Shown here piece by piece: positions 1 to 11,083 of a DNA stretch of 45,779 nt. Positions within the stretch are counted from its first letter, which is position 1, and each line of letters starts with the position of its first letter. The translations under genes and the position numbers were made by a program. The notes beneath the pieces were generated by a model that was given only the letters and a program-made list of their open reading frames with translations, ran no database searches and was not told where the DNA came from. The stretch comes from a bacterium. GTDB taxonomy: Bacteria > Patescibacteriota > Doudnabacteria > UBA920 > VMFF01. The stretch covers positions 1-45,779 of the forward strand of contig JAJZOG010000017.1 in NCBI GenBank assembly GCA_021811585.1. Direction: 5' to 3'.

Positions 1-127
1 GATATGGAAGACGGCTTACGAATGGCTGGATTTTTACAACCACAAAAGAATCCATACAAAATTAAAAGGGCTGACTCCTTTTGAGAAGTTAGCCCAAAGT
101 GTCACCCTTGACTGTTAACTCTACAAT
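1..127. repeat. Terminal inverted copy (left) of a 127-bp sequence; its reverse complement is 45653..45779
   Basis: Base-by-base comparison: identical through position 127, first mismatch at 128 (t) versus 45652 (c, complement g). Confidence 0.97.
2..118 (+). mobile_element. 3' end of IS481/IS3-like transposase (integrase core C-terminus), truncated by contig end
   Basis: Translation IWKTAYEWLDFYNHKRIHTKLKGLTPFEKLAQSVTLDC*, typical rve-type transposase C-terminus. Confidence 0.85.
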
Positions 128-211
128 TGGTTCATCCCAACCCAAGGTCTGCATTGCCAAGTTATGGGCAATTTCCTGTACCTCGTTAAGTGTTAGGATT
201 TTTAACTTCAT
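128..211 (-). pseudogene. 5' fragment of a Doc/Fic-like death-on-curing toxin, interrupted by the IS
   Basis: Minus-strand ORF MKLKILTLNEVQEIAHNLAMQTLGWDEP(I) resembles the N-terminus of Doc family toxins. Its ATG (211) directly follows the TAA of the upstream HTH gene (TAAATG). Confidence 0.6.
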
Positions 212-475
212 TTACTCTTTTCCTAACCACTTTAAAACTTCGCCGTAATCCTTTATTGTTTTTTTTACGGCTTCCTTAATTCTAGTTTTATCGATCTCAG
301 ACATCTCTGACGACAAAAGATGTTCAAATTCTTCTCTACCAATCAAGAAAGAATTCCCTATTTTCTTAGCTTCAATTTGCCTATTTTTTATCTTTTTCAA
401 GACCGTGACCTTACTCACACCTAAAAGGCCTGCCAATTCAGCAACAGTAAAAAAAGATTGTTCCGTCGTTTTCAT
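212..475 (-). CDS. Helix-turn-helix (excisionase/MerR-like) protein, probable antitoxin partner of the Doc fragment
   Basis: FTVAELAGLLGVSKVTVLKKIKNRQIEAKKIGNSFLI is an excisionase-type HTH; the downstream ORF is directly coupled. Confidence 0.75.
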   Translation of the reverse strand: MKTTEQSFFTVAELAGLLGVSKVTVLKKIKNRQIEAKKIGNSFLIGREEFEHLLSSEMSEIDKTRIKEAVKKTIKDYGEVLKWLGKE

Positions 476-490
476 AGGTAAATAATAGCA

Positions 491-522
491 AATCGTTAAC
501 CCTGGGTCAATAGTTAACGATT
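491..522. promoter_or_regulatory. Operator-like inverted repeat AATCGTTAAC-N12-GTTAACGATT overlapping the HTH gene promoter (TTGACC-17-TATTAT on minus)
   Basis: Perfect 10-bp arms; the -35 lies between the arms; another GTTAAC-containing half-site at 541-550. Confidence 0.65.
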
Positions 523-565
523 GTAAACTATCAAATCGAGGTTAACGTTATTTAAAAATATAACA

Positions 566-597
566 TAAAAACCCCTTTCTGTTTCCAGTAAGAGGTT
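566..597 (-). terminator. Rho-independent terminator ending the 16S transcription unit
   Basis: Minus strand: cctctt-a-ctg-GAAA-cag-a-aagggg followed by TTTTTAT. Confidence 0.6.
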
Positions 598-770
598 CAA
601 ATTCCAAGACGCGCATTGTTGCAAAAATCCAGCCAAACAATGATAGAAATGCTACGTCAAACCCTTTGAGGTGATTGGTTATTCAAGGAATGAACCAATA
701 TCGACCACTCCGCTTTGTGAGATTTAATGCAAGAACAAAGTTCTGCAAAAATCAGCGGAAATCTCCTTAG

Positions 771-2257
<1,487 letters not shown>

Positions 2258-2770
2258 GAAGATTTTCAATTCGCGCGCCACAAGGCGCTTGAATTAAAAT
2301 CTGGCATAAATTGATTCACACCGTTTGTAAGCTCAATTTATAAAGCTTTGCAATATAAGCTCCTCGCCTCGAAAATATAAATATTTTACTCGGCTATGCA
2401 GCTTATAAAGCTGTGAAAATTGCTTGACGCAATTTCCGGAATTAAACTCATTGGATTTGTCAGACGCTTTCCCAATAAATTGGGATTCGTCTAATCCGCC
2501 CAATCCCAACCAAGCCCGTAAAGGCAAAATTGCGACCGGCGGAACGTAACATTTCTATCATTATTCAGTTGGTAATGTGCGCGCTACTTTTGCCGATTCC
2601 GATACAATCCAGCCATCAATTCGGCCATCAATTTTAAACCCCAAACCGTCCGAATTCAGCGTACAAAAAACACGCAAACTAACTTTGGTGTTTTAAGCTA
2701 ATTTAGGACTAATTTAATGAATTTAGAAAGATGCGGCTGTTTTTCTTAAAGATTATTAAGTAGCATTTGA

Positions 2771-2799
2771 ATTTTAATGCGCGGCAGGGATTTTGTCAA
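2771..2799 (-). promoter_or_regulatory. Predicted sigma-70-like promoter of the 16S unit
   Basis: TTGACA-17 nt-TAAAAT on minus, about 500 nt upstream of 16S. Confidence 0.6.
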
Positions 2800-2890
2800 G
2801 CAACCAGGCGAATAAATATCAGGCATAAGACAGCGATGCGCAGATAGCTGGAAGGGCGCCGGACAACATTGCGCGGCGCACTGGCTGGCG

Positions 2891-4096
2891 CTAGTTTCCT
2901 ACAATTATCTTGATATCTTCGGCCTGGCTTGGGTCTGCCTGCGAAAACGTTGCTTTTTGCAATTCCGCAAGCCGCTCCAAAATAGGCAAAAGCGCCTTAT
3001 TTTTATAAAAAACAGTTATGCCGGATTGATTCTGCGCGGCATTTAAAGCGCTGCATGAACTTATTTTGTAATTTTCCAGGTAGCCGCAATATTTTTTTGC
3101 GAGGCCGGCGGTGTTTGTGGCGTTATAAACCGAAGCTGTTTGCGAGCTTAAATTCGCGCTCGGCAATATCGAAACCAAATAAAGGTTCATATCATCTGTG
3201 ATGGAATCGCTGTTTTGTATCTGCGGTTTGATATTGTACTGCACAAGCCCGGCCAGTAATTTTTGCATCTGGTCCTGCGCCTGGGTTTTGAAAAATAAAG
3301 TATCCGTATTTTCAACCGGAAGCGAAATCAAATCAGATGGATGATCAATAACAACCTCGCCTGCCGACGCCTGCGCGGCAACCTGGGAAACAATCGCGCT
3401 GATATCCGAATTTGCGTTAACCACTACCAGTTTAAAAGATCCTTGGGCTTGCGTAGCGCTGGAAACCGTTGCGCCTTGTTGCGTTTTGGTCGCATGATGC
3501 TTGAACAGAATGAAACCGCCGTGGCCAAAAATTTGCTTGGAAGGATTCAAAACCAAAATAAACAATGCCGCTGCCGCTAAAATAATTATTATGGAGAGCG
3601 CATAAATAAAGCCGCGCCAAAAACGCGATTGCCTTGATTGCGATTTTGTGTGGATTTTCGGCTTAAGGCCAAAGGAAGAAGATGCCGGCGCCAAGAATGC
3701 CGCATCTTTTTCGGAAATCGGTTCTGGTTCAAAACCCCGGTCCGCGCTCGCTTGTCCGCTTGAATGCCCACGCGCATTCCCGTTTGAATGTCCGCGCTCG
3801 CTTGCATGCGCTTGATGCTCGCCTGGTTCGCGCCCGTGCTTTGCTTTGAGGACTTCGCTTGCGGCAATTGTTTGCTGTTCAGTTTTTGGTTCAGCTTTTT
3901 GCCCGACTTTTGGTTCGGCTTTTTGCCCGGTTGTTTGTTCGGCTTTTTGTTCGGCTTTTTCCTGCTGTTCATCCGCAGCGGCCGCAACAGGCGCCTTGCG
4001 CGCATTTTTTCTTTTTGGCTTGGCGGTTTGGCTTTTGCTTTCTTCCAATTGTTCCTGCTCTGCCGCATCGGGCGTAACGGCTTTTTTTCTTGGCAT
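2891..4096 (-). CDS. LytR C-terminal-domain-like membrane protein with K/E/Q/A-rich N-terminal repeat region
   Basis: One TM segment; ASVYNATNTAGLAKKYCGYL...DIKIIVGN resembles a LytR_C domain; tandem QKAEP/EQKAEQ repeats. Confidence 0.6.
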   Translation of the reverse strand: MPRKKAVTPDAAEQEQLEESKSQTAKPKRKNARKAPVAAAADEQQEKAEQKAEQTTGQKAEPKVGQKAEPKTEQQTIAASEVLKAKHGREPGEHQAHASERGHSNGNARGHSSGQASADRGFEPEPISEKDAAFLAPASSSFGLKPKIHTKSQSRQSRFWRGFIYALSIIIILAAAALFILVLNPSKQIFGHGGFILFKHHATKTQQGATVSSATQAQGSFKLVVVNANSDISAIVSQVAAQASAGEVVIDHPSDLISLPVENTDTLFFKTQAQDQMQKLLAGLVQYNIKPQIQNSDSITDDMNLYLVSILPSANLSSQTASVYNATNTAGLAKKYCGYLENYKISSCSALNAAQNQSGITVFYKNKALLPILERLAELQKATFSQADPSQAEDIKIIVGN

Positions 4097-4106
4097 TTTA
4101 TTTATC

Positions 4107-4700
4107 CTATTTAATTGGTTTCGAAATTATCTTATCGATCAAGCCGTATTTTTTGGCTTCTTCGGAAGTCATGAAATAATCGCGATCAGTATCCTGCTCA
4201 ATTTTCTTAATGGTTTGCCCTGTGTGTTTGCTTAGAATTTCATTGACCTGATTATTCATGCGCGCCATTTCGCGGGCATGTATTTCAACGTCTTTTTGCT
4301 GGCCTTCAACGCCGCCCATTATATGCACCTGGTGAATCAGGACTCTTGCATTCGGCAAAGCATAACGTTTGCCTTTTGTGCCCGAAGCAAGCAAAACCGC
4401 TGCTGCCGAAGCCGCCTGGCCGATGCAGATGGTGGTGACATCGCATTTTATATACTGGATTGTGTCATATAATGCCAGCGCCGCGGTCACCGAGCCGCCC
4501 GGAGAATTAATATAAATTTTTATGTCTTCCTTCGCATTTTCCGCTTCTAAAAACAGCATCTGCGCGATTACCGTATTGGCAACGTGGTCGTCAATAGGTT
4601 CTCCTAAAAAAATAATACGGTCTTTCAAAAGGCGGGAATAAATATCAAACGCTCTTTCGCCCATTGCGGAACGTTCTATGACCATTGGAATTAAAGGCAT
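4107..4700 (-). CDS. clpP: ATP-dependent Clp protease proteolytic subunit
   Basis: [48 protein letters not shown]. Confidence 0.95.
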   Translation of the reverse strand: MPLIPMVIERSAMGERAFDIYSRLLKDRIIFLGEPIDDHVANTVIAQMLFLEAENAKEDIKIYINSPGGSVTAALALYDTIQYIKCDVTTICIGQAASAAAVLLASGTKGKRYALPNARVLIHQVHIMGGVEGQQKDVEIHAREMARMNNQVNEILSKHTGQTIKKIEQDTDRDYFMTSEEAKKYGLIDKIISKPIK

Positions 4701-4713
4701 GTGTTTATGAATT

Positions 4714-4783
4714 AATAGTTAGTTGTTGGTAGGTGGTAGTTGGTAGATGGTAGATAGTAGTTAGTAGATGGTAGGCGGTGGCT
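4714..4783 (-). repeat. Degenerate heptamer array (10 units, inverted orientation)
   Basis: Reverse complement parses as agccacc-gcctacc-atctact-aactact-atctacc-atctacc-aactacc-acctacc-aacaact-aactatt. Confidence 0.85.
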
Positions 4784-4807
4784 AAAATTGTGATACTTAA
4801 GAATTTT

Positions 4808-4856
4808 AGCTCCTAACTCCTAACTACCAACTACTAGCTCCTAACTACCAACTATT
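4808..4856 (+). repeat. Degenerate heptamer array (7 units)
   Basis: agctcct-aactcct-aactacc-aactact-agctcct-aactacc-aactatt. Confidence 0.85.
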
Positions 4857-4860
4857 ATTT

Positions 4861-6024
4861 TTAGCTTTTCACTTCTTCTGTTTCCTGGTTTGCGCCTTCT
4901 TCGGGCTGTTCGGCTTCACCTCTTTCTATGTGTTCTGCTTCGGAAAGGATATCGCTTTCGCCTTTTTCAACTTCGCCTTCGGGGCTGACTTTCTCGCCGT
5001 TAATATCTATTTTCCAGCCGGTAAGGCGCGCGGCGAGCCGGACATTTTGCCCGGATTTCCCGATTACCAATGAAAGCTGGTCTTCCAAAACTCCAACCTT
5101 TGCTGACCTTTCTTCCATATCCAACTGCACGTTTAAAATCTTTGCCGGCGAAAGGGCGTTGGCAATCAATTTAACAGGATCTTCGCTCCACTCTATAATA
5201 TCAATTTTTTCTCCGCCAAGCTCGTTCATAACCGTTTGCACTCTGGTGCCGCGCTGGCCAACGCATGCGCCAATCGGATCAATTCCATCCTGATTGGACA
5301 AAACCGCTATTTTCGTGCGCGAACCGGCTTCGCGGGCAATGCCCTTTATTTCCACTGCGCCGCTATAAATTTCAGGCACTTCCAGTTCAAAAAGCTTGCG
5401 GACCATATCAGGATGGCTTCTTGAAAGCGTAATTTTTGGCCCTTTGTTTGCCGGTTCGACATGCAAAACCAAAACCTTTATTCTTTGGCCGGGCTGGTAT
5501 TTTTCCCCGCGGATCTGCTCCGAAGGGAAAAGCACGCCCGTTGCCTTGCCCAGGTCAATCAAAACAGTATCGCCTTCCACGCGCTGGACAACACCGTTCT
5601 GCAGGGTGCGCTCTTTGGATTTGTATTCCGAAAAAACAATATTGCGCTCGGCTTCGCGCATGCGCTGAATTATAACCTGCTTGGCGGTTTGCGCGGCAAT
5701 CCTTCCGAAATTCGTGCCTTCGGAAGGCGTAATTTCTGTTTTAATCTCATCGCCGGCCTTATATTTCGAACTTATTTCCTTGGCATCTTCCAAAGAGATT
5801 TCTTTTTGCGGATCAACAACCTCGGCCACAACCGTTTTAACGTCATAAATTTTTGTAGAGAGGTTTTGCGGATCAAACTCCACGACAACGTTTTGGTCCT
5901 TTGCGCCATAATCTTTTCTGAAAGCGGAGGCCAGGGCCGCCTCGATCATGGAAATAATTTCTTCCCTCGGAATTCCTTTTTCTTCCTCTATTTGCTCCAG
6001 GGCCTGTTCAAATGCATCGTTCAT
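4861..6024 (-). CDS. nusA: Transcription termination/antitermination factor NusA
   Basis: NusA N-terminal domain, S1, and KH domains (DPIGACVGQRGTRVQTVMNELGGEKIDIIEWSEDP). Confidence 0.95.
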   Translation of the reverse strand: MNDAFEQALEQIEEEKGIPREEIISMIEAALASAFRKDYGAKDQNVVVEFDPQNLSTKIYDVKTVVAEVVDPQKEISLEDAKEISSKYKAGDEIKTEITPSEGTNFGRIAAQTAKQVIIQRMREAERNIVFSEYKSKERTLQNGVVQRVEGDTVLIDLGKATGVLFPSEQIRGEKYQPGQRIKVLVLHVEPANKGPKITLSRSHPDMVRKLFELEVPEIYSGAVEIKGIAREAGSRTKIAVLSNQDGIDPIGACVGQRGTRVQTVMNELGGEKIDIIEWSEDPVKLIANALSPAKILNVQLDMEERSAKVGVLEDQLSLVIGKSGQNVRLAARLTGWKIDINGEKVSPEGEVEKGESDILSEAEHIERGEAEQPEEGANQETEEVKS

Positions 6025-6071
6025 GTTATTCTTTCTATTTTTTAATTTAACTTGGATTGCGCCGATTTAAC

Positions 6072-6096
6072 AAAAAAACTGAAGTTTAAACTTCAG
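6072..6096 (-). terminator. Rho-independent terminator after the yraN-like gene
   Basis: ctgaagtttaaacttcag palindrome followed by TTTTTTT on minus; it overlaps the nominal 3' vicinity of the ORF. Confidence 0.5.
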
Positions 6097-6098
6097 CT

Positions 6099-6533
6099 TC
6101 ATAAGTCAATCATAACATCTGAGTATATTTTAACCCTGATAAGTTTTTTGTCAACTGGCGGCTGGCAGCCATCCGAACCCTGGGGCAGCGCCGCATGCGG
6201 CATTGCCACGAAAACAAAATCAAAATGCGGCCGAAAATAATTGCATGCAGCATGCATTTTCAAATAATATGCGGAGATCTTCCGAAACCGCGCGAGCTTG
6301 GCGCGAGTTAAAATTTCCAAATCCTCTCCGAAAGCATCGGACGTGCGACACTTCACTTCCACAAACCTTATTTCGCGGCCCCTTGCCGCCACAATATCTA
6401 TTTCACCCATGCGCTTGCCGGTTTTATTGCAAAAATTGCGCGCCAAAATCTTAAACCCGCGGCTTATGTAAATGCGCGCCGCCAGATCTTCCGCTTTTTT
6501 GCCGAACCGCAAATTTTGCCACTGGGAATGCAT
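6099..6533 (-). CDS. YraN/UPF0102-family endonuclease-like protein
   Basis: GKKAEDLAARIYISRGFKILARNF...GEIDIVAARGREIRFVEVKCRT. Confidence 0.85.
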   Translation of the reverse strand: MHSQWQNLRFGKKAEDLAARIYISRGFKILARNFCNKTGKRMGEIDIVAARGREIRFVEVKCRTSDAFGEDLEILTRAKLARFRKISAYYLKMHAACNYFRPHFDFVFVAMPHAALPQGSDGCQPPVDKKLIRVKIYSDVMIDL

Positions 6534-6631
6534 GCGAAAAGCCGCTGCGCAAACCGCGGTCCGCGTACGCGCGTTAATTTTCTGCCTGCCATTTATACTC
6601 GGCAGCCATTAAGAAAAAATTAAACAGAGAT

Positions 6632-6656
6632 TAAAAAAGCGCGCATTCCGCGCGCT
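6632..6656 (-). terminator. Rho-independent terminator
   Basis: AGCGCGC-GGAAT-GCGCGCT followed by TTTTTT on minus. Confidence 0.8.
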
Positions 6657-6668
6657 GGTTTTCAAACT

Positions 6669-7070
6669 TTATAAATACTTTTGCTTTATCTGCTGCTTTG
6701 CAAACTCTTCGCGTTTCCTTTTATATCCCGTGAAATAATACTTTACTAAAACGATTGCCCAAATTAATGCCGCTAAATAGACGACCGCAGCGACAATGTG
6801 CATTGAAAATAAGGCGATAAATTCATAGCGCGCCGCGAACCAAAGCATTCCCAAAATCCCAATTGTCCAAAACAAGGATGCCCATCTGTGCACAATATCC
6901 TTGTAAAGTTCATTTTTGGAAAAATGTTTTGATATTTCGCAGGCAATTGCAGCTGCCAATAATGCGACTGCCAAGACCGAAAAAATCCTGTCGGATTTTG
7001 AAAACTGCGCGGCCGGCGGGCCGAAAAGATAAGTAGCGGAAAATAAATGTGTGAACAAGGCGGATTTCAT
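6669..7070 (-). CDS. Small multi-TM membrane protein, function unknown
   Basis: Four hydrophobic segments; no family recognised. Confidence 0.6.
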   Translation of the reverse strand: MKSALFTHLFSATYLFGPPAAQFSKSDRIFSVLAVALLAAAIACEISKHFSKNELYKDIVHRWASLFWTIGILGMLWFAARYEFIALFSMHIVAAVVYLAALIWAIVLVKYYFTGYKRKREEFAKQQIKQKYL

Positions 7071-7076
7071 AATAAA

Positions 7077-7691
7077 TTATTTAATAAACAGCAAGGAATA
7101 ATGGAACGCGTCAGCAGGCATTTCGCTTTTAAATACAAAGCCCGATTCCGCAAAAAGCCGGGAAGCGTCTGCCGGGGCGATTCTGCTTTCCATGCTCGGC
7201 CCGAACGGCAACGGCTCTTTCTTCCATTCAATAACCACAACTTTGCCTCCGGTTTTTAAAACGCGGTAGGTTTCGCGCAAAATATTTTTTTGCAGTTTGG
7301 AAAGATGCAGTATGCCTGCCAGGATCACCGCGTCGCAGGAATTTTCTTTTATGGGCACTCCGGGATTTTCCAAATTATGCTTTAGGACGTAAATATTTTT
7401 TAAACCCTCGTGCTTTGCCGCGGAAATTGTGGCTTCAAGGGATTCGTTTTTTATGTCCACGGCATAGACCTGGCCGTTTTCTCCAGCCAGCTTTGCGGCG
7501 GCAACCGGATAAAAGCCGTTGCCACACCCGAAATCGGCTATAACCGCGCCCTTTTCCAATCCCGCATACGCCAAAATCTTGGAGGGATCCAAAAAACGAA
7601 CTTGTGTATTAATTTCCATATTTTTTTGCCAAAGGTAATTTTCTGAATACCGCATTTGCGGCGCACTTTTTTGCCTCATCATCCCGGGCAT
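7077..7691 (-). CDS. Class I SAM-dependent methyltransferase
   Basis: VIADFGCGNGFYPVAAAKLAG, VYAVDIKNESLE, AVILAGILHLS, LKTGGKVVVIEWK. Confidence 0.85.
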   Translation of the reverse strand: MPGMMRQKSAPQMRYSENYLWQKNMEINTQVRFLDPSKILAYAGLEKGAVIADFGCGNGFYPVAAAKLAGENGQVYAVDIKNESLEATISAAKHEGLKNIYVLKHNLENPGVPIKENSCDAVILAGILHLSKLQKNILRETYRVLKTGGKVVVIEWKKEPLPFGPSMESRIAPADASRLFAESGFVFKSEMPADAFHYSLLFIK

Positions 7692-7722
7692 TTCCGAAAG
7701 CTCCGGGTGCTCATGCTCTTTA

Positions 7723-8544
7723 CTACAGTATATACTCTTTATATATTTTTTCCACTTTCAGGGCGCGGCCGTCCGCGCCTATTTCCGCATACAAAGCATT
7801 TACCATGATGGGATTGCTTTCTTCAACTTCAAAAGAAAATTTGCCGCCTAAAAAGATTTCCAAAGAATTTTGAATGGGCACGCCAAGTACGGAATTCAAT
7901 GCGCCGCACATGCCAGCATCGGAAACAAATGCTTCGCCTTTCGGGAGGATTTGCCAATCAGCGGTGGCCACGTGCGTGTGCGTGCCGCAAACCATTGAGG
8001 CGCGGCCGTCGGCGTAAAACCCGAAAGCGCGCTTTTCCGAAGTGGCTTCGGAATGGAAATCAACAAAAACAATTTCACCGGCTTTTTTTTGCGCCGAAAA
8101 AATTTCATCAAACGCCTGGAACGGGCTGCTTATTTGCCCGGGAAATTGCTTTTCGAAAAAAACCGTGGCATTTAAATTCATCACCAAAAGGTTGTGGCCG
8201 TTTTTTTCTGCGCGCACAAAACCCTTGCCCGGAAAATCGCCAATATAATTTGCGGGCCGGATTAAATTCGGAGTAATTTCAAAAGCCCGTTTGGAAAACT
8301 CGGCTTTGTCAAAAGCGTGATTGCCGGAAGTATAAACGTCAATATCAAGCGAAGCGAGCTCGTTTAATGCATTTGCCGTCACGCCTTTGCCGTGCGCGAT
8401 ATTTTCGACATTGACAATGACAAAATCAGGATCATATTTTTCGCGCAGCTCAGGCACTGCTTTTAACAGAACCAGGCGCCCCGGCTTGCCAACGGTATCG
8501 CCAAAAAATAAAATTTTTGCCGGCATTGAATGATTATCGGGCAT
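7723..8544 (-). CDS. YmdB-family metallophosphoesterase
   Basis: KILFFGDTVGKPGRLVL, NVENIAHGKG, SGNHAFDK, DFHSEATSEKRAFGFYADGRASMVCGTHTHVATAD. Confidence 0.9.
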   Translation of the reverse strand: MPDNHSMPAKILFFGDTVGKPGRLVLLKAVPELREKYDPDFVIVNVENIAHGKGVTANALNELASLDIDVYTSGNHAFDKAEFSKRAFEITPNLIRPANYIGDFPGKGFVRAEKNGHNLLVMNLNATVFFEKQFPGQISSPFQAFDEIFSAQKKAGEIVFVDFHSEATSEKRAFGFYADGRASMVCGTHTHVATADWQILPKGEAFVSDAGMCGALNSVLGVPIQNSLEIFLGGKFSFEVEESNPIMVNALYAEIGADGRALKVEKIYKEYIL

Positions 8545-10072
8545 ACTCGATTACTCTTGTTTCCCTGATTACGTTCACTTTTATTTCACCCGGATATTTA
8601 AGCTCGTTTTCAAAGCGGTTGGCTATTTCGCGCGCCAATTTTTGCGCCGCCAAATCGTCAATCTTTTCCGGCTTCACGAAAACGCGAATTTCACGGCCCG
8701 CCTGAATAGCATAGGTCTTCTCCACGCCCTCAAAAGAATTGGCGATATTTTCCAGATCCTCAAGCCGTTTGACATAGTTTTCATACGTATCTTTGCGCGC
8801 GCCGGGCCTTGAACCGGAAATATTATCAGCAGCATCAATAATGGCAGCTTCCACGCTGATATACTCGGTGTCTCCGTGATGGGAAGTGATGGCGTTCACA
8901 ATCTTATCGCTAAGATTAAATTTTTCCGCGATGCGCTTGCCGATTTCCACATGCGTTCCCTCAATATCCTGGTCAAGCGCCTTGCCTATATCGTGCAAAA
9001 GCGCGCCCTGCTTTGCCAGCATCACATCCGCGCCAAGGTCTTGCGCCATTAAAGCCGAAAGTTTTGCCATTTCTATGGAGTGGCGCAAAATATTCTGCCC
9101 GTATGAAGTCCGAAATCGCAAGCGGCCGATAAGCTGGATTAATTTCGGAGGGAATGAAGTGATTCCAAGCTCATACACCGCCTCTTCGCCGGCTTGCTTT
9201 ATCATTTCGCCCACTTCTTGCTTGGCTTTTTCATGCGCCTCTTCGATGCGCGCGGGATGAATCCTGCCGTCTGAAAGCAATTTCTCCAAAGTGAGTTTTG
9301 CGATTTGCCTGCGAATAGAATTAAATCCGGAAATAACAACAGTATCCGGCGAATCGTCAATCAAAATTTCAACACCCATTAGCTGTTCAAATGAACGGAT
9401 GTTTCTGCCTTCTTTGCCGATAATCCTGCCTTTCATCTCCTCGCTTGGGATGTGCACGATTGTGGTTGTGGTCTCGGCCGTAACTTCTGATGCGCAGCGC
9501 TCTATGGCATGCGCGACAATTTCACGCGCCGCCTTATCCGCATCTTCGCGCGTGTTGCTTAAAATTTTCCTGTAAACCGACAGCATTTCTTCTTTTATAG
9601 TTTTCTCGGTATTGTCCAGCAAAACTTTTTGCGCCTCTTCGCGCGTCATTGCCGCAATTTTTTCCAGGTTTGCCAGTTGCTTTTGCTTCAGCTCCCGCAG
9701 CTCATCCTGGTATTTTCGCGTTTCCTCGTTCTTTTTTTCCAAATCCGCTTTCTGCGCATCCAAATTCCTTGTTTTATTGTCCAAATCCTGCTCGCGCCGC
9801 TCTATCCTTTGCTCAAATCTGATTATTTGCTGGCGAAAATCTTCTTCCTGCCTTTTCGCCGCCTCGGTAATTTCAAGCGCCTTTGATTTTGCTTCCAGGA
9901 CAATTTCTTTTTCTTTTGATTTTGCCGATTCTAAAAGTTTTTCCGCGCGATCCTGCGCCGAACCCAAGGTCTTGGCAACCTGGACTTTGCGCCAGTAATA
10001 ACCAATGCCAAGGCCTATTGCCACAGCCGCTAAAATTAATATATATGACATAAAATGCCTTACTTGCTGCAA
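8534..10072 (-). CDS. rny: Ribonuclease Y
   Basis: N-terminal TM and coiled coil, KH (GRIIGKEGRNIRSFEQLMGVEILIDD), HD (LRHSIEMAKLSALMAQDLG...GALLHDIGKA). Confidence 0.95.
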   Translation of the reverse strand: MQQVRHFMSYILILAAVAIGLGIGYYWRKVQVAKTLGSAQDRAEKLLESAKSKEKEIVLEAKSKALEITEAAKRQEEDFRQQIIRFEQRIERREQDLDNKTRNLDAQKADLEKKNEETRKYQDELRELKQKQLANLEKIAAMTREEAQKVLLDNTEKTIKEEMLSVYRKILSNTREDADKAAREIVAHAIERCASEVTAETTTTIVHIPSEEMKGRIIGKEGRNIRSFEQLMGVEILIDDSPDTVVISGFNSIRRQIAKLTLEKLLSDGRIHPARIEEAHEKAKQEVGEMIKQAGEEAVYELGITSFPPKLIQLIGRLRFRTSYGQNILRHSIEMAKLSALMAQDLGADVMLAKQGALLHDIGKALDQDIEGTHVEIGKRIAEKFNLSDKIVNAITSHHGDTEYISVEAAIIDAADNISGSRPGARKDTYENYVKRLEDLENIANSFEGVEKTYAIQAGREIRVFVKPEKIDDLAAQKLAREIANRFENELKYPGEIKVNVIRETRVIEYAR

Positions 10073-10409
10073 GTAAAGTTTTTGCCGATTTATTTAAGGT
10101 ATTTCAGAAATTAGGCAATTTTAAAGAGGAGATTTTTTCTCCCGCTTTCAAAACCTGTTGAAAAATTGGAAATTGAACAATAAAAGCCAAACATTTGAGC
10201 TAAAAATACCGGGCAAAAACTGCTGCAGCCGATTAAATTCTTAATGAATCTTTAATGCAATTGAAATTAAAAGATTATTAAATTTCAATTAAATACAATA
10301 TATCCCAAGTTGCCGAATTTGTCAAAAAAACAGTTGACCAAAACCATGGAATTGTTTTAGCATAAATCTAAAAGCGGCGCATTAACCCAGCCGCAAAAAA
10401 GGAAAAAAC

Positions 10410-11021
10410 ATGTACGAAGCAAAAAAATTCGATTCCATACGCGGCCTTGATGGAATTTCGGAAAAAACCATGTCCGAGCATTACAAGCTCTATGAAGGGT
10501 ATGTAAAAAAGGCGAACGAAATAATGGAAAAATTAAAAAGCGCCGATAAGGGCGCTGCCAACCAAACCTATTCGGAGCTGCGCGAATTAAAACTGGAATT
10601 TTCGTTTGCAATCGGCGGCGTGAAAAACCACGAAATTTATTTTGGCCACCTCGGCGGCGCGGGCGGCGAACCGAACGGCGCTCTGGCACAGCAGATAGAA
10701 AAGGACTTCGGGTCTTTTAAAGAATTCCAGCAAGACATGAAGCAAACCGGCATTGCCGCGCGCGGCTGGGTATGGCTTGCCTGGGATTGGGAAAAGCAAT
10801 ATCTTTTTAATTATCTCGGAGACGCACAAAACACTTTCCCTGTTTGGAACGCAACCCCGCTTGTTGCCTTGGATACTTATGAACACGCGTACTGGATGGA
10901 TTACGGCACTAATCGCGGCTCATATATAGACGCATTCTTTAAAAATTTGAATTGGGCAGGCCCGGAAAACCAATTCGAAAGCATCGCGGCAATGATGAAA
11001 AAAATGAGAGAAGAAATGTAA
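10410..11021 (+). CDS. Superoxide dismutase (Fe/Mn)
   Basis: SEHYKLYEGY, VKNHEIYFGHLGG, GWVWLAWD, LDTYEHAYWMDYG metal-ligand motifs. Confidence 0.93.
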   Translation: MYEAKKFDSIRGLDGISEKTMSEHYKLYEGYVKKANEIMEKLKSADKGAANQTYSELRELKLEFSFAIGGVKNHEIYFGHLGGAGGEPNGALAQQIEKDFGSFKEFQQDMKQTGIAARGWVWLAWDWEKQYLFNYLGDAQNTFPVWNATPLVALDTYEHAYWMDYGTNRGSYIDAFFKNLNWAGPENQFESIAAMMKKMREEM

Positions 11022-11048
11022 AAAACAAAGTTGTAAATAATTAAAAAT

Positions 11049-11072
11049 GCCCCGCGGAAGCGGGGTATTTTA
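11049..11072 (+). terminator. Rho-independent terminator of the SOD gene
   Basis: ccccgc-ggaa-gcgggg followed by tatttt. Confidence 0.75.
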
Positions 11073-11083
11073 TAAACAAAAAA

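Noticed and set aside
3341-4235. Plus-strand ORFs overlapping the LytR_C-like gene and clpP
   Set aside because: Antisense ORFs with low-complexity F/L/C-rich translations, produced by the minus-strand repeats
10259-10290. Inverted repeat aattgaaatt / aatttcaatt between rny and sod
   Set aside because: AT-rich and within an AT-rich promoter region; could be chance
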